Source: Desulfuromonadaceae bacterium (GTDB lineage Bacteria; Desulfobacterota; Desulfuromonadia; Geobacterales; Pseudopelobacteraceae). From it: a stretch of 6,831 nucleotides of DNA. Position numbers and translations under genes: made by a program. Position 1 is the stretch's first letter. The number at the start of each line of letters is the position of its first letter. Below are positions 1 through 5,792 of this stretch, in pieces. The notes beneath the pieces are model-generated. The model made no database searches. It worked only from the letters and a program-made list of their open reading frames with translations, and was not told the origin of the DNA. Where the stretch lies: contig JAQUCQ010000178.1 in the NCBI GenBank assembly GCA_028686145.1, forward strand, positions 1 to 6,831, read 5' to 3'.

Positions 1-2
1 GT

Positions 3-2492
3 ATCCATAATCAGATGGAGATGGAACTGCATCAGAGCGAGCTGAAAACACTTGCTCTGTTAAAGGCTATTCCGGATCTTATTTTCCGGTGCCGCAACGA
101 TGGCACTATCCTTTACTGCCAAAAGCCGAACTCAACTGATTTTTCATTTATTCCCGACGACCTGATTGGAAAAAAAATTACTGACGTGCTGACGCCAGGA
201 GCAGAAACAGCTAATTGTAATAACATAACTCAAGGTCTTCAGTCTGACGATATGCAGCTTTGTTTCAACTTTTCGGTACAAAGCGTACCCCGTTATCTCG
301 AGTTGCGTTCTGTTCGGAGCGGTGAGGATGAAGTTCTGATTATCGTGCGGGATATTACCGAACAGCACTTGGCAGAAGAAAAAATTTTACGCTATATGAG
401 TGAACTTAAAACTTCGCAAGACCTTATACTTCAGCAGTCTCATGAGATTATTGCTGCACACAATCAAGCTGAAACGGCGAATCAGGCAAAAAGTGATTTT
501 CTGGCAACCATGAGCCATGAAATTCGTACCCCTATGAACAGTGTCATCGGGATGTCGGACCTGCTCCTGAAAACCGGATTGTCTGAACAACAGCTCCTGT
601 TTGCTAATGGCATACTTAACTCTGCAACTACCCTGCTTGATATTATTAATGATATTCTTGATTTCTCCAAAGTCGAGTCTGGAAAAGTTGAAATCAAACC
701 GGCTCCCTTTGATTTGCGTTCGGTATGTGAAAACGTGGGTGACCTTCTCGCTCCGAGAACTGTTGGTAAGCAGGTTGAGCTCATAATATGTTACTCCCCT
801 GAGATACCGACCCACTTGATCGGTGATGCAGGGCGTATCAGGCAGGTGTTGGTAAATCTTGCCGGCAACGCGATAAAGTTTACCGATCATGGACAAATAA
901 CTATTGATGTGGAATATCTTGGCACCAGCGGAAAGGACGCTTCTCTCAAGATCAAAGTCTCGGATACCGGCATCGGAATTCCGGAGGAGGGGCTACCTCT
1001 ACTCTTTCAAAAATTTTATCAGGTGGATTCATCTCTGCACCGTCCACTTGGTGGTACCGGCCTTGGGCTTGCAATCAGTAAAAGCCTGGTTGAGATGATG
1101 GGGGGGAAGATCGGTGTTGCTAGCAGTGTGGGAAAAGGTTCTACGTTTTGGTTTACCCTGACGTTGCCGCTTGATACATCATACCGGGCGGAAACAATAT
1201 CACATTCCGAGCTCGCCGGCATTCGCGTTCTGGTTGTAGATGACGTCCGGCAGAATCGTCTGATACTTGCCAGATATCTTACCTCTCTGGGATTGCGCTG
1301 CAGTCTGGTAGCGTCGGGTGGAAAAGCGCTTAAAATGCTGAAAAGCGCACAGAGTATCGGCGATCCTTACCGAATTGCGCTCATTGACAAGAACATGCCG
1401 GACATGGATGGTGTAGAGCTTGGCGAGAACATAAAAGCGGATGAACATATTAGTAAGACCCAGCTTATACTTCTCTCGCCGCTTTCGCACGATACTGGAA
1501 AGGTACCTGATTTTCCGGACACTATTTTTTCTGCGCTATTATCCAAACCCATTCATCAACATCGGGTTATCGGTGCTGTTACGGTTGTTTCACTCTGTAT
1601 GCAGCAGAAAAATAGCGGCACGTATGTCGAAAACGATTCAAGCATGCGTCTTGATCCGAAAGAGACGTCCTCTCGGGAAGATTTTGGGCAGGTACGAGTT
1701 CTTGTCGCGGAGGATAATCCTTCCAGTCAGGTTGTCGCGGCCACAATGCTTCAGTTTATCGGCTGCAAGACCGATGTTGTCTCATCTGGAAGGGCTGCTG
1801 TTGCAATGGTCCTTCAGCATGCCTACGATATTGTATTAATGGACTGTAATATGCCGGATATGAATGGTTTTGAAGCTACCGAAGAAATACGGCGGCTGGA
1901 GGGGAACAAGAAACACACCATTATTATTGCTCTTACTGCGAATGCCATCAAAGGGTTCCGGGAAAAATGCCTTGCAGCCGGGATGGATGATTATCTGAGT
2001 AAGCCGATACGCTCCAGCAAGTTGCAAGAGATTGTAACACGCTGGGCTGTTCCGATTCGGTATTTTACTTCTCAGGATCCAGAGCCTCTTTGTGAGATGG
2101 ACGATCGTGAAGCGTCAGCCGGAGCTGTTTTTGATCCGGCGCGCTTACACAAGCTGTTGCGCATGTTCAAAAAAACGGGGAAAGACTTCGTACCGACAGT
2201 GGTAAAGCCGTACCTGGAAAATGTCGAGAAAAATATACCGGCATTGTATGCAGCAGTTGAGGAGAAAAACTTTTCAGGTGTGTACAAAACAGCACATTAT
2301 TTGCTGGGGGGAAGCAGGAACCTGGGCTTGCAGAAACTTTCCGAAATATGCACTGGTATTCAGGATAATGCCACTCGTGATAATCATGCCAGCGTCCGAG
2401 AGCTTGTAATTGCTCTGGAGCGGGAACTGCCGTTGGTGAAGGCATATGTTGATGATATGGTGGGAGATAGTCGTATTGACGATGCCAACTAG
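3..2492 (+). CDS. Hybrid sensor histidine kinase, PAS-HisKA-HATPase-REC-REC-HPt (5' end outside window)
   Basis: Signal-transducing hybrid histidine kinase that should pass phosphate along a His-Asp-His-Asp relay. Residues are numbered from the ATG at 15. A PAS-like sensor region spans about 13-115, ending in the typical IIVRDITEQ strand, followed by a probable helical linker to about 160. HisKA has the H-box SHEIRTP with phospho-acceptor H168. The ATPase domain shows the N-box (N285 in NLAGNAIKF), the G1 box DTGIGIP (D317) and the G2 box GGTGLGL (346-352). Receiver 1 has D409/D410, D458 and K511; receiver 2 has E566/D567, D610 and K663, so both look complete. A C-terminal HPt domain has H761 in AHYLLGGS, where the lysine usual three residues after the His is a leucine. 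The frame is open to the window edge and neither ATG (15 or 21) has a ribosome-binding site, so the true start and any membrane sensor part probably lie upstream. The architecture resembles BarA-type kinases. No cognate output regulator is visible. Confidence 0.93.
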   Translation: MHNQMEMELHQSELKTLALLKAIPDLIFRCRNDGTILYCQKPNSTDFSFIPDDLIGKKITDVLTPGAETANCNNITQGLQSDDMQLCFNFSVQSVPRYLELRSVRSGEDEVLIIVRDITEQHLAEEKILRYMSELKTSQDLILQQSHEIIAAHNQAETANQAKSDFLATMSHEIRTPMNSVIGMSDLLLKTGLSEQQLLFANGILNSATTLLDIINDILDFSKVESGKVEIKPAPFDLRSVCENVGDLLAPRTVGKQVELIICYSPEIPTHLIGDAGRIRQVLVNLAGNAIKFTDHGQITIDVEYLGTSGKDASLKIKVSDTGIGIPEEGLPLLFQKFYQVDSSLHRPLGGTGLGLAISKSLVEMMGGKIGVASSVGKGSTFWFTLTLPLDTSYRAETISHSELAGIRVLVVDDVRQNRLILARYLTSLGLRCSLVASGGKALKMLKSAQSIGDPYRIALIDKNMPDMDGVELGENIKADEHISKTQLILLSPLSHDTGKVPDFPDTIFSALLSKPIHQHRVIGAVTVVSLCMQQKNSGTYVENDSSMRLDPKETSSREDFGQVRVLVAEDNPSSQVVAATMLQFIGCKTDVVSSGRAAVAMVLQHAYDIVLMDCNMPDMNGFEATEEIRRLEGNKKHTIIIALTANAIKGFREKCLAAGMDDYLSKPIRSSKLQEIVTRWAVPIRYFTSQDPEPLCEMDDREASAGAVFDPARLHKLLRMFKKTGKDFVPTVVKPYLENVEKNIPALYAAVEEKNFSGVYKTAHYLLGGSRNLGLQKLSEICTGIQDNATRDNHASVRELVIALERELPLVKAYVDDMVGDSRIDDAN

Positions 2493-2523
2493 TACGTCCG
2501 CTCTGACATCTGCTGTGCTTGTT

Positions 2524-3492
2524 TTATGTCGATGCCGCAACAAACGGTAGACTAAAGGCGACTGCATTGCAGGATGAAACAATAAACTGAATCGGCATCT
2601 TCTTGAAAACCCCTCTGATTTCATCAATCAATTTACCAAGCAACTGTGTTGGAGCAGATTCTTTATTGACGATAAGAGTGCGTTTGTAAGCGTGCTCAAA
2701 ACCGGTGACGTGATGTGTACGCAATGCACCTTCTTTTACCAGTTTGGCTACAACAGACCTGGATATGAAAGCAAGGCCATACCCTTCGAGCACCGAACTG
2801 ATAATGAGGTGAAGGTCGTCATAATAAATCACCCTGTTAAACAATGAAAAATCCTTGCCCAGCTTGTTTATATTTTGTTCAAGCAGCTTACTGGAACAGC
2901 ACCCCTCTTTTCTGGTATAAAGATCAAAGCTGGTCAACTGCTCAATTGATAATTCCTCTTCTGCAATCGCCAATTGGGGTGAACTGACGAATACAACTTC
3001 ATCTCCCGGTAGTTCAAAAGTTTCAAGCTCAGCAAAATCATAATCCGTATTATGCTCTATCACACCCACTTGGTATAAACCCTTCAACATCCCATCCACG
3101 ACCTTGTCCGGCATTTCAAAAAAGAATTTTAATTCCAGCATGTCCGGCTTTAGGAGCATAAAGCCTTTCATTATTTCAGGCAGATAAGTGATGCCAAAGG
3201 ATGGCGTACAGCAAAATGTTATTCCGGACTTTTGGGAAAGGCCGCCGAGTTCATTGAACAAGTCATTTTCAAGCTTTAATATTTTTCCAGCTTTTTCGAT
3301 CACAATCCGGCCTGCGTCGGTTGCAACCAGCACCGGTCCACTGCGATCTATAAGTGAATAACCATATTGATCTTCCAAAAATTTGATTCTGCGTGACACT
3401 GCAGATTGGGTTATGAAAAGATTTTCTGCTGCTTTGGAAAAACTTCCGGTAGTAACTGACTCTACAAGTGTTCGTAAATACACGGTTTTCAT
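2524..3492 (-). CDS. LysR-family transcriptional regulator with paired cysteines in the effector domain
   Basis: A 322-residue cytoplasmic DNA-binding regulator of usual LysR length. The N-terminal winged helix-turn-helix covers about residues 3-62, with the family signature GSFSKAAENLFITQSAVSRR followed by IKFLEDQYG. A linker helix (about 63-88) leads to the substrate-binding-like effector domain from about 90. Two Cys-Cys pairs stand out: C94-C95 in FCCTPSFG, right after the first effector strand, and C198-C199 in EGCCSSK, at the place where many relatives read G-S-G-T-R. Both places normally help form the ligand pocket, so thiol chemistry in sensing is an inference worth noting. The start is supported by GGAG (complement of 3500-3503) seven bases before the ATG. 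The gene is divergent from the exported protein at 3665 and the rhodanese/porin genes beyond it, the usual position for a LysR activator of its neighbours. It converges on the kinase gene with a 31-base gap holding no visible terminator. Confidence 0.95.
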   Translation of the reverse strand: MKTVYLRTLVESVTTGSFSKAAENLFITQSAVSRRIKFLEDQYGYSLIDRSGPVLVATDAGRIVIEKAGKILKLENDLFNELGGLSQKSGITFCCTPSFGITYLPEIMKGFMLLKPDMLELKFFFEMPDKVVDGMLKGLYQVGVIEHNTDYDFAELETFELPGDEVVFVSSPQLAIAEEELSIEQLTSFDLYTRKEGCCSSKLLEQNINKLGKDFSLFNRVIYYDDLHLIISSVLEGYGLAFISRSVVAKLVKEGALRTHHVTGFEHAYKRTLIVNKESAPTQLLGKLIDEIRGVFKKMPIQFIVSSCNAVAFSLPFVAAST

Positions 3493-3515
3493 TGGGCATC
3501 TCCGTAATACATTGT

Positions 3516-3527
3516 TTTGTTAACAAA
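3516..3527. repeat. Perfect 12-base palindrome TTTGTTAACAAA, candidate autoregulatory operator
   Basis: The bases read the same on both strands and lie 24 bases upstream of the LysR start codon, where an autorepressing LysR protein could bind. A wider reading, TTGTT at 3512-3516 and AACAA at 3522-3526, gives a similar dyad with five bases between the arms. The same half-site words recur at 4092-4104. Chance is possible because the region is AT-rich. Confidence 0.4.
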
Positions 3528-3618
3528 CCTGCATAGCTTCATGATTAAATTTCGTTTTCATATTATCAAATGACCATACTAAGATGCAGTCGAAATCGGG
3601 GCTTGACCAGATTTTACC

Positions 3619-3624
3619 TAGAAT
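3619..3624 (+). promoter_or_regulatory. Candidate -10 element for the small exported protein
   Basis: TAGAAT matches the sigma-70 -10 consensus at five of six positions and would place transcription start near 3631, giving a leader of about 34 bases. At 17-base spacing the -35 position reads TCGGGG, which is poor. The TTGACC at 3603-3608 is only 10 bases away, too close to serve. If real, the promoter would need an activator. Confidence 0.25.
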
Positions 3625-3664
3625 AAGTCACCTGCTACATCATAAAAACAGGAATTATACGCCA

Positions 3665-3982
3665 ATGAATAATTTAAAAATAATCATGTTGGCTATGTCT
3701 ATTCTACCATGCAGCTCTCTCAGTTGGGCTGATTCGGTTGTCATTACTTTCACCGATGGGAAAACTCAATCAATAATACTTGACGGCACCGTCAATACGA
3801 TTGCAACGGTGAAGTATTTGTCTTCCGACGATCGTACTTCGGGGACACCGCTTTCAACTGTGCCACAGGCTCACACTTCAACTTTATCGTCGCCCCATGA
3901 AATGAGAGAAATCCAGCAACGCCAGATCCCGGAAAAACCTAAGGTTAAATTCAAATGGGCTGATCCCGTGGTCGGGCAATAA
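3665..3982 (+). CDS. Small exported protein of unknown function
   Basis: A 105-residue protein that I do not recognise as a named family. The first 22 residues (MNNLKIIMLAMSILPCSSLS, then WA) form a signal peptide with a likely signal peptidase I cut after A22, leaving a periplasmic protein of about 83 residues. C16 lies inside the signal core without a lipobox, so it is not a lipoprotein. The mature part opens with a probable beta hairpin (VVITFTDGKTQSIILDG), continues with a Ser/Thr-rich middle, and ends in a basic, proline-containing tail KPKVKFKWADPVVGQ. I chose the ATG at 3665 because the signal peptide begins there. An in-frame ATG at 3584 would put 27 polar residues before it, and it overlaps the likely promoter. 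A modest AGGA lies about 11 bases upstream. The gene is divergent from the LysR gene and upstream of the rhodanese gene, which suggests shared control (inference). Confidence 0.72.
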   Translation: MNNLKIIMLAMSILPCSSLSWADSVVITFTDGKTQSIILDGTVNTIATVKYLSSDDRTSGTPLSTVPQAHTSTLSSPHEMREIQQRQIPEKPKVKFKWADPVVGQ

Positions 3983-4091
3983 AGTTCTATCCTTCCGTAA
4001 AAATGGAAGGGGGCTTCAGCAGAACGGTAACAAGGAAGTTGACCATGCAAACTGGAGCAAGAAATTAATGATTACTCTGTTTTTATACAAG

Positions 4092-4104
4092 TTGTTTTCA
4101 ACAA
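4092..4104. promoter_or_regulatory. TTGTT-N3-AACAA dyad, candidate LysR-type binding site
   Basis: The 13-base element TTGTTTTCAACAA is an inverted repeat that fits the general T-N11-A form of LysR-family binding sites. Its half-sites match those of the dyad in front of the LysR gene, although the arm spacing differs (three bases here, zero or five there). It lies upstream of the terminator-like hairpin and about 90 bases from the only promoter candidate, farther than usual, so the assignment is weak. Confidence 0.25.
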
Positions 4105-4145
4105 TACAGAGAGGGGCTAGTTTGCCACAAAACCCTCCATTTTAC

Positions 4146-4177
4146 AATACCGACGGTTTATTGCCTTCGGTATTTTT
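4146..4177 (+). terminator. Rho-independent-like terminator or attenuator
   Basis: AATACCGA (4146-4153) pairs perfectly with TCGGTATT (4167-4174) around a 13-base loop, and the right arm runs into five thymines (4173-4177). The stem is only eight pairs and half AT, and the loop is large, so strength is moderate at best. It lies 164 bases after the stop of the small exported protein and 130 bases before the rhodanese start. It could end the first transcript or attenuate readthrough. Confidence 0.4.
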
Positions 4178-4184
4178 ACGCCTA

Positions 4185-4215
4185 TTCACAGTATTTGCAT
4201 CAATCTGGCTACATT
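4185..4215 (+). promoter_or_regulatory. Weak sigma-70-like promoter candidate for the rhodanese/porin genes
   Basis: TTCACA (4185-4190) matches the -35 consensus at five of six bases. TACATT (4210-4215) matches the -10 at four of six, with a 19-base spacer, longer than the usual 16-18. Its position just after the terminator-like hairpin is what a separate promoter would show. It would give a 5' leader of roughly 85 bases containing the C-free stretch and the 4259-4270 palindrome. Confidence 0.25.
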
Positions 4216-4258
4216 ATGTGAAGGGAGGTGAAGAAGTAGGTAGAGATGTAAAAGTGAA

Positions 4259-4270
4259 GCACCATGGTGC
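4259..4270. repeat. Perfect 12-base palindrome GCACCATGGTGC in the rhodanese leader
   Basis: The twelve bases are self-complementary and end 36 bases before the rhodanese start codon. With no loop it is better suited to binding a dimeric protein on DNA than to a stable RNA hairpin. The internal ATG is not a plausible start, since its frame does not enter the rhodanese frame. Its role is unknown. Confidence 0.35.
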
Positions 4271-4296
4271 CGGTTGTATTCTCACACTTTTTTACG

Positions 4297-4302
4297 AGGA
4301 GG
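4297..4302 (+). promoter_or_regulatory. Strong ribosome-binding site fixing the rhodanese start
   Basis: AGGAGG is a full match to the anti-Shine-Dalgarno core and lies four bases before the ATG at 4307. It favours that ATG over the in-frame TTG at 4274, which has no such site, and yields a clean lipoprotein signal peptide. Confidence 0.8.
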
Positions 4303-4306
4303 AATT

Positions 4307-5725
4307 ATGTCGGAAAAGATGATGAAGAAGAGCAAAGGACTGATTGTAGCCCTGCTTGGGACAGTAATGATTGCCGCGCTTACCATATGGGGATGCGGGA
4401 CGGATGGGTATGATAACCCGTCAACCGAAGCAGTTACGACAAAAACTGCCACCGCTCTAATTACCGCGACTGAGCTGAAAACGTGGGTGGATGCGGGTTT
4501 GGTGAACAAGGCAGGAGGATATGACCGGGTCGTGATTCTCGACTCATCCAACAACCCTACAGCTACTCCCACTGACGACTCAACAAATGCATATAATACT
4601 GTTGGCCATATTCCTGGTGCACAGTTGATTTCAGCTGGGTCCGCTGCATTTTACGAGACGCGCGCCGAGGGGCCACTGAGTAGCACAGGCAATATGGTTT
4701 GCACAGGCTCTACTATGGATGCTCTAATCCAAAAAGCTGGAATTGACAAATGCACGACAATTGTGCTGACAAATAACGCTACTAATACCATCAATATGAC
4801 CAGGGCATATGCCACATTCCGCTACTGGGGATTCCCTAAAAACCGGATCAAAATTTTGCAAGGTGGAAATGCCGGGTGGACTGCTGCAGGTTATGCTCTG
4901 ACCAACACTGTGCCGAGTATTCAGAAATCAACCTACGGTGTTGCCCAAAATGGAACAACTACCATAAATACAGATATGCGTGTATCTCTTGGCGAGATGA
5001 TCGGGTATGTCAAAGGTATTGTTGCTGGCAATACAAACAATGTTTATATACTCGATACGATTCGATCCGGTAAGATTTCCAGCACAACAGATCTTCTAGT
5101 GAGTGGTAACAATTATACTCCTTTTGATGGTGCTATGAAAGGTTCTTACAGCTTCCCATATGGTAAAATTGTAACACCTTCGGGTACTCTCAATTTCAAA
5201 GATGCTGATACATTGAAGGCGGATATCAGTGCAGCAGTTGCCGGAGATGGCATAACGACTATTGGTGATGCCAATCGTGATGCAGCAAAAACCTTCATCG
5301 TCTTTTGTCGAGCTGGAAATGCTGCCTCTGTAGCCTATTTTGCGCTTGATGGCATCGCCTATTACAATTCTAACGTCGATATCAAATGGTATGATGGTTC
5401 TTTAGGCCAATGGAACCTGATGGCTTCATCGGACCATACTGCTGTGGATACAACAGGCGCCACGGTTAATGCCGGTGGCAAACTGGCAGTAGGCTCTATC
5501 TGGGATACCACTTCTCTGATGGACAACCTGACTTGGAACGTGAGTCGTACTATTAGTGCTACTGATCTTACTCCTAGAGTTATTGTTCCCTATGGTTCTC
5601 GAGTTTACAGGGTAGAGCCAAGTTTTGCCGAAGGGAACCAGATTGAAACAGCAGATAAAGCATATCGCAGTACCGTTACCGGTACGAACGGCAGCTCTGC
5701 ATCCACCGGTGGCGGCGGCTGCTAG
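4307..5725 (+). CDS. extH: Rhodanese-like lipoprotein, ExtH-like (selenite/tellurite reduction locus type)
   Basis: A 472-residue exported protein with two rhodanese (sulfurtransferase) domains. The N-terminus is basic (MSEKMMKKSKG), then hydrophobic, ending in a lipobox-like IWGC with C30 as the probable lipidated cysteine; Trp at -2 is unusual. G31 after it would not act as an inner-membrane retention signal. Domain 1 (about 49-200) lacks the catalytic cysteine: its loop reads TNNATNTINMTR. Domain 2 (about 223-370) has the active-site loop CRAGNAAS with C334 and the typical WYDGSLGQW ending. This inactive-active pairing is usual for two-domain sulfurtransferases. A 100-residue extension ends in SSASTGGGGC, with C472 as the last residue. 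Other cysteines are C132 and C149. The gene is 67 bases ahead of the porin and almost certainly co-transcribed with it. In Geobacter, ExtH is the rhodanese-like lipoprotein encoded beside the ExtI porin. The family is clear; the symbol rests on this arrangement, and other rhodanese lipoproteins are possible. Confidence 0.87.
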   Translation: MSEKMMKKSKGLIVALLGTVMIAALTIWGCGTDGYDNPSTEAVTTKTATALITATELKTWVDAGLVNKAGGYDRVVILDSSNNPTATPTDDSTNAYNTVGHIPGAQLISAGSAAFYETRAEGPLSSTGNMVCTGSTMDALIQKAGIDKCTTIVLTNNATNTINMTRAYATFRYWGFPKNRIKILQGGNAGWTAAGYALTNTVPSIQKSTYGVAQNGTTTINTDMRVSLGEMIGYVKGIVAGNTNNVYILDTIRSGKISSTTDLLVSGNNYTPFDGAMKGSYSFPYGKIVTPSGTLNFKDADTLKADISAAVAGDGITTIGDANRDAAKTFIVFCRAGNAASVAYFALDGIAYYNSNVDIKWYDGSLGQWNLMASSDHTAVDTTGATVNAGGKLAVGSIWDTTSLMDNLTWNVSRTISATDLTPRVIVPYGSRVYRVEPSFAEGNQIETADKAYRSTVTGTNGSSASTGGGGC

Positions 5726-5743
5726 CCCTATTATCATTCCAAC

Positions 5744-5766
5744 TCCCCTGCCTTGATGGCGGGGGA
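5744..5766 (+). other. Strong intercistronic hairpin between rhodanese and porin genes
   Basis: TCCCCTGCC (5744-5752) pairs with GGCGGGGGA (5758-5766) over nine base pairs, one of them T-G, around the five-base loop TTGAT. It starts 18 bases after the rhodanese stop and ends 26 bases before the porin ATG, leaving the porin ribosome-binding site free. No thymine run follows, so it is not a standard terminator. An mRNA-processing, stabilising or partial termination role is more likely. Confidence 0.6.
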
Positions 5767-5792
5767 TCATATCGATGCAAAGGAGTGAATGA

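Larger units (their letters stand above)
3493..3664. promoter_or_regulatory. Divergent intergenic control region between lysR-type gene and exported protein
   Basis: This 172-base gap must hold the start signals for the LysR gene (leftward) and the small exported protein (rightward). It is AT-rich in its middle part. It contains a perfect 12-base palindrome at 3516-3527 and an imperfect direct repeat, TTCATGATTAAAT (3538-3550) and TTCATATTATCAAAT (3557-3571), whose starts are 19 bases apart. A good -10-like hexamer, TAGAAT, lies at 3619-3624, about 40 bases before the rightward start codon, but has no matching -35 element at normal spacing. That pattern is common for activator-dependent LysR-controlled promoters. 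The region's regulatory role follows from gene orientation; the individual sites are unproven. Confidence 0.55.
3983..4306. other. Gene-free 324-base gap ahead of the rhodanese gene
   Basis: I see no convincing gene here. The gap holds a short hairpin at 3991-4010 (CCTTCC and GGAAGG, eight-base loop, no T-run), a TTGTT/AACAA dyad at 4092-4104, and a terminator-like hairpin at 4146-4177. Further on are a weak promoter candidate at 4185-4215, a 47-base stretch without cytosine at 4213-4259 holding three GTGAAG copies, and a perfect palindrome at 4259-4270. The density of signals suggests that the rhodanese/porin genes are controlled separately from the small exported protein. Confidence 0.6.

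Noticed and set aside
387..896. 169-codon frame on the minus strand inside the kinase gene
   Set aside because: Lies opposite the well-supported HisKA/ATPase coding sequence and resembles no protein family.
1100..1106. Run of seven guanines in the kinase ATPase domain as a phase-variation site
   Set aside because: It simply encodes Met-Gly-Gly in the conserved MMGGKIGV motif, and the frame is intact; no sign of slippage.
2493..2523. Possible bidirectional terminator between the convergent kinase and LysR genes
   Set aside because: No inverted repeat of useful length in the 31 bases.
2167..2627. Minus-strand frames overlapping the kinase 3' end and LysR 3' end
   Set aside because: Shadows of the HPt domain and LysR coding sequence with no domain content or start signals.
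3603..3624. TTGACC and TAGAAT as a sigma-70 promoter pair
   Set aside because: Only ten bases separate the hexamers; the usual spacer is 16-18.
3584..3664. Earlier ATG for the small exported protein
   Set aside because: It would put 27 polar residues before the signal peptide and covers the likely promoter.
3991..4010. Hairpin CCTTCC / GGAAGG just after the small exported gene
   Set aside because: Only six strong pairs with an eight-base loop and no following T-run; not convincing as a terminator.
4207..4220. Possible sigma-54 promoter (TGG...TGTG)
   Set aside because: No GC pair at the -12 position; only the GG element fits.
4274..4306. TTG start giving a rhodanese protein 11 residues longer
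   Set aside because: The ATG at 4307 has AGGAGG four bases upstream and begins a clean lipoprotein signal peptide.
4068..4322. Open frame of 84 codons in the gap before the rhodanese gene
   Set aside because: No ribosome-binding site, no recognisable domain, contains the terminator-like hairpin and runs into the rhodanese start in another frame.
5720..5725. Selenocysteine readthrough at the rhodanese C-terminus
   Set aside because: The stop is TAG, preceded by a normal TGC cysteine codon; there is no in-frame TGA.
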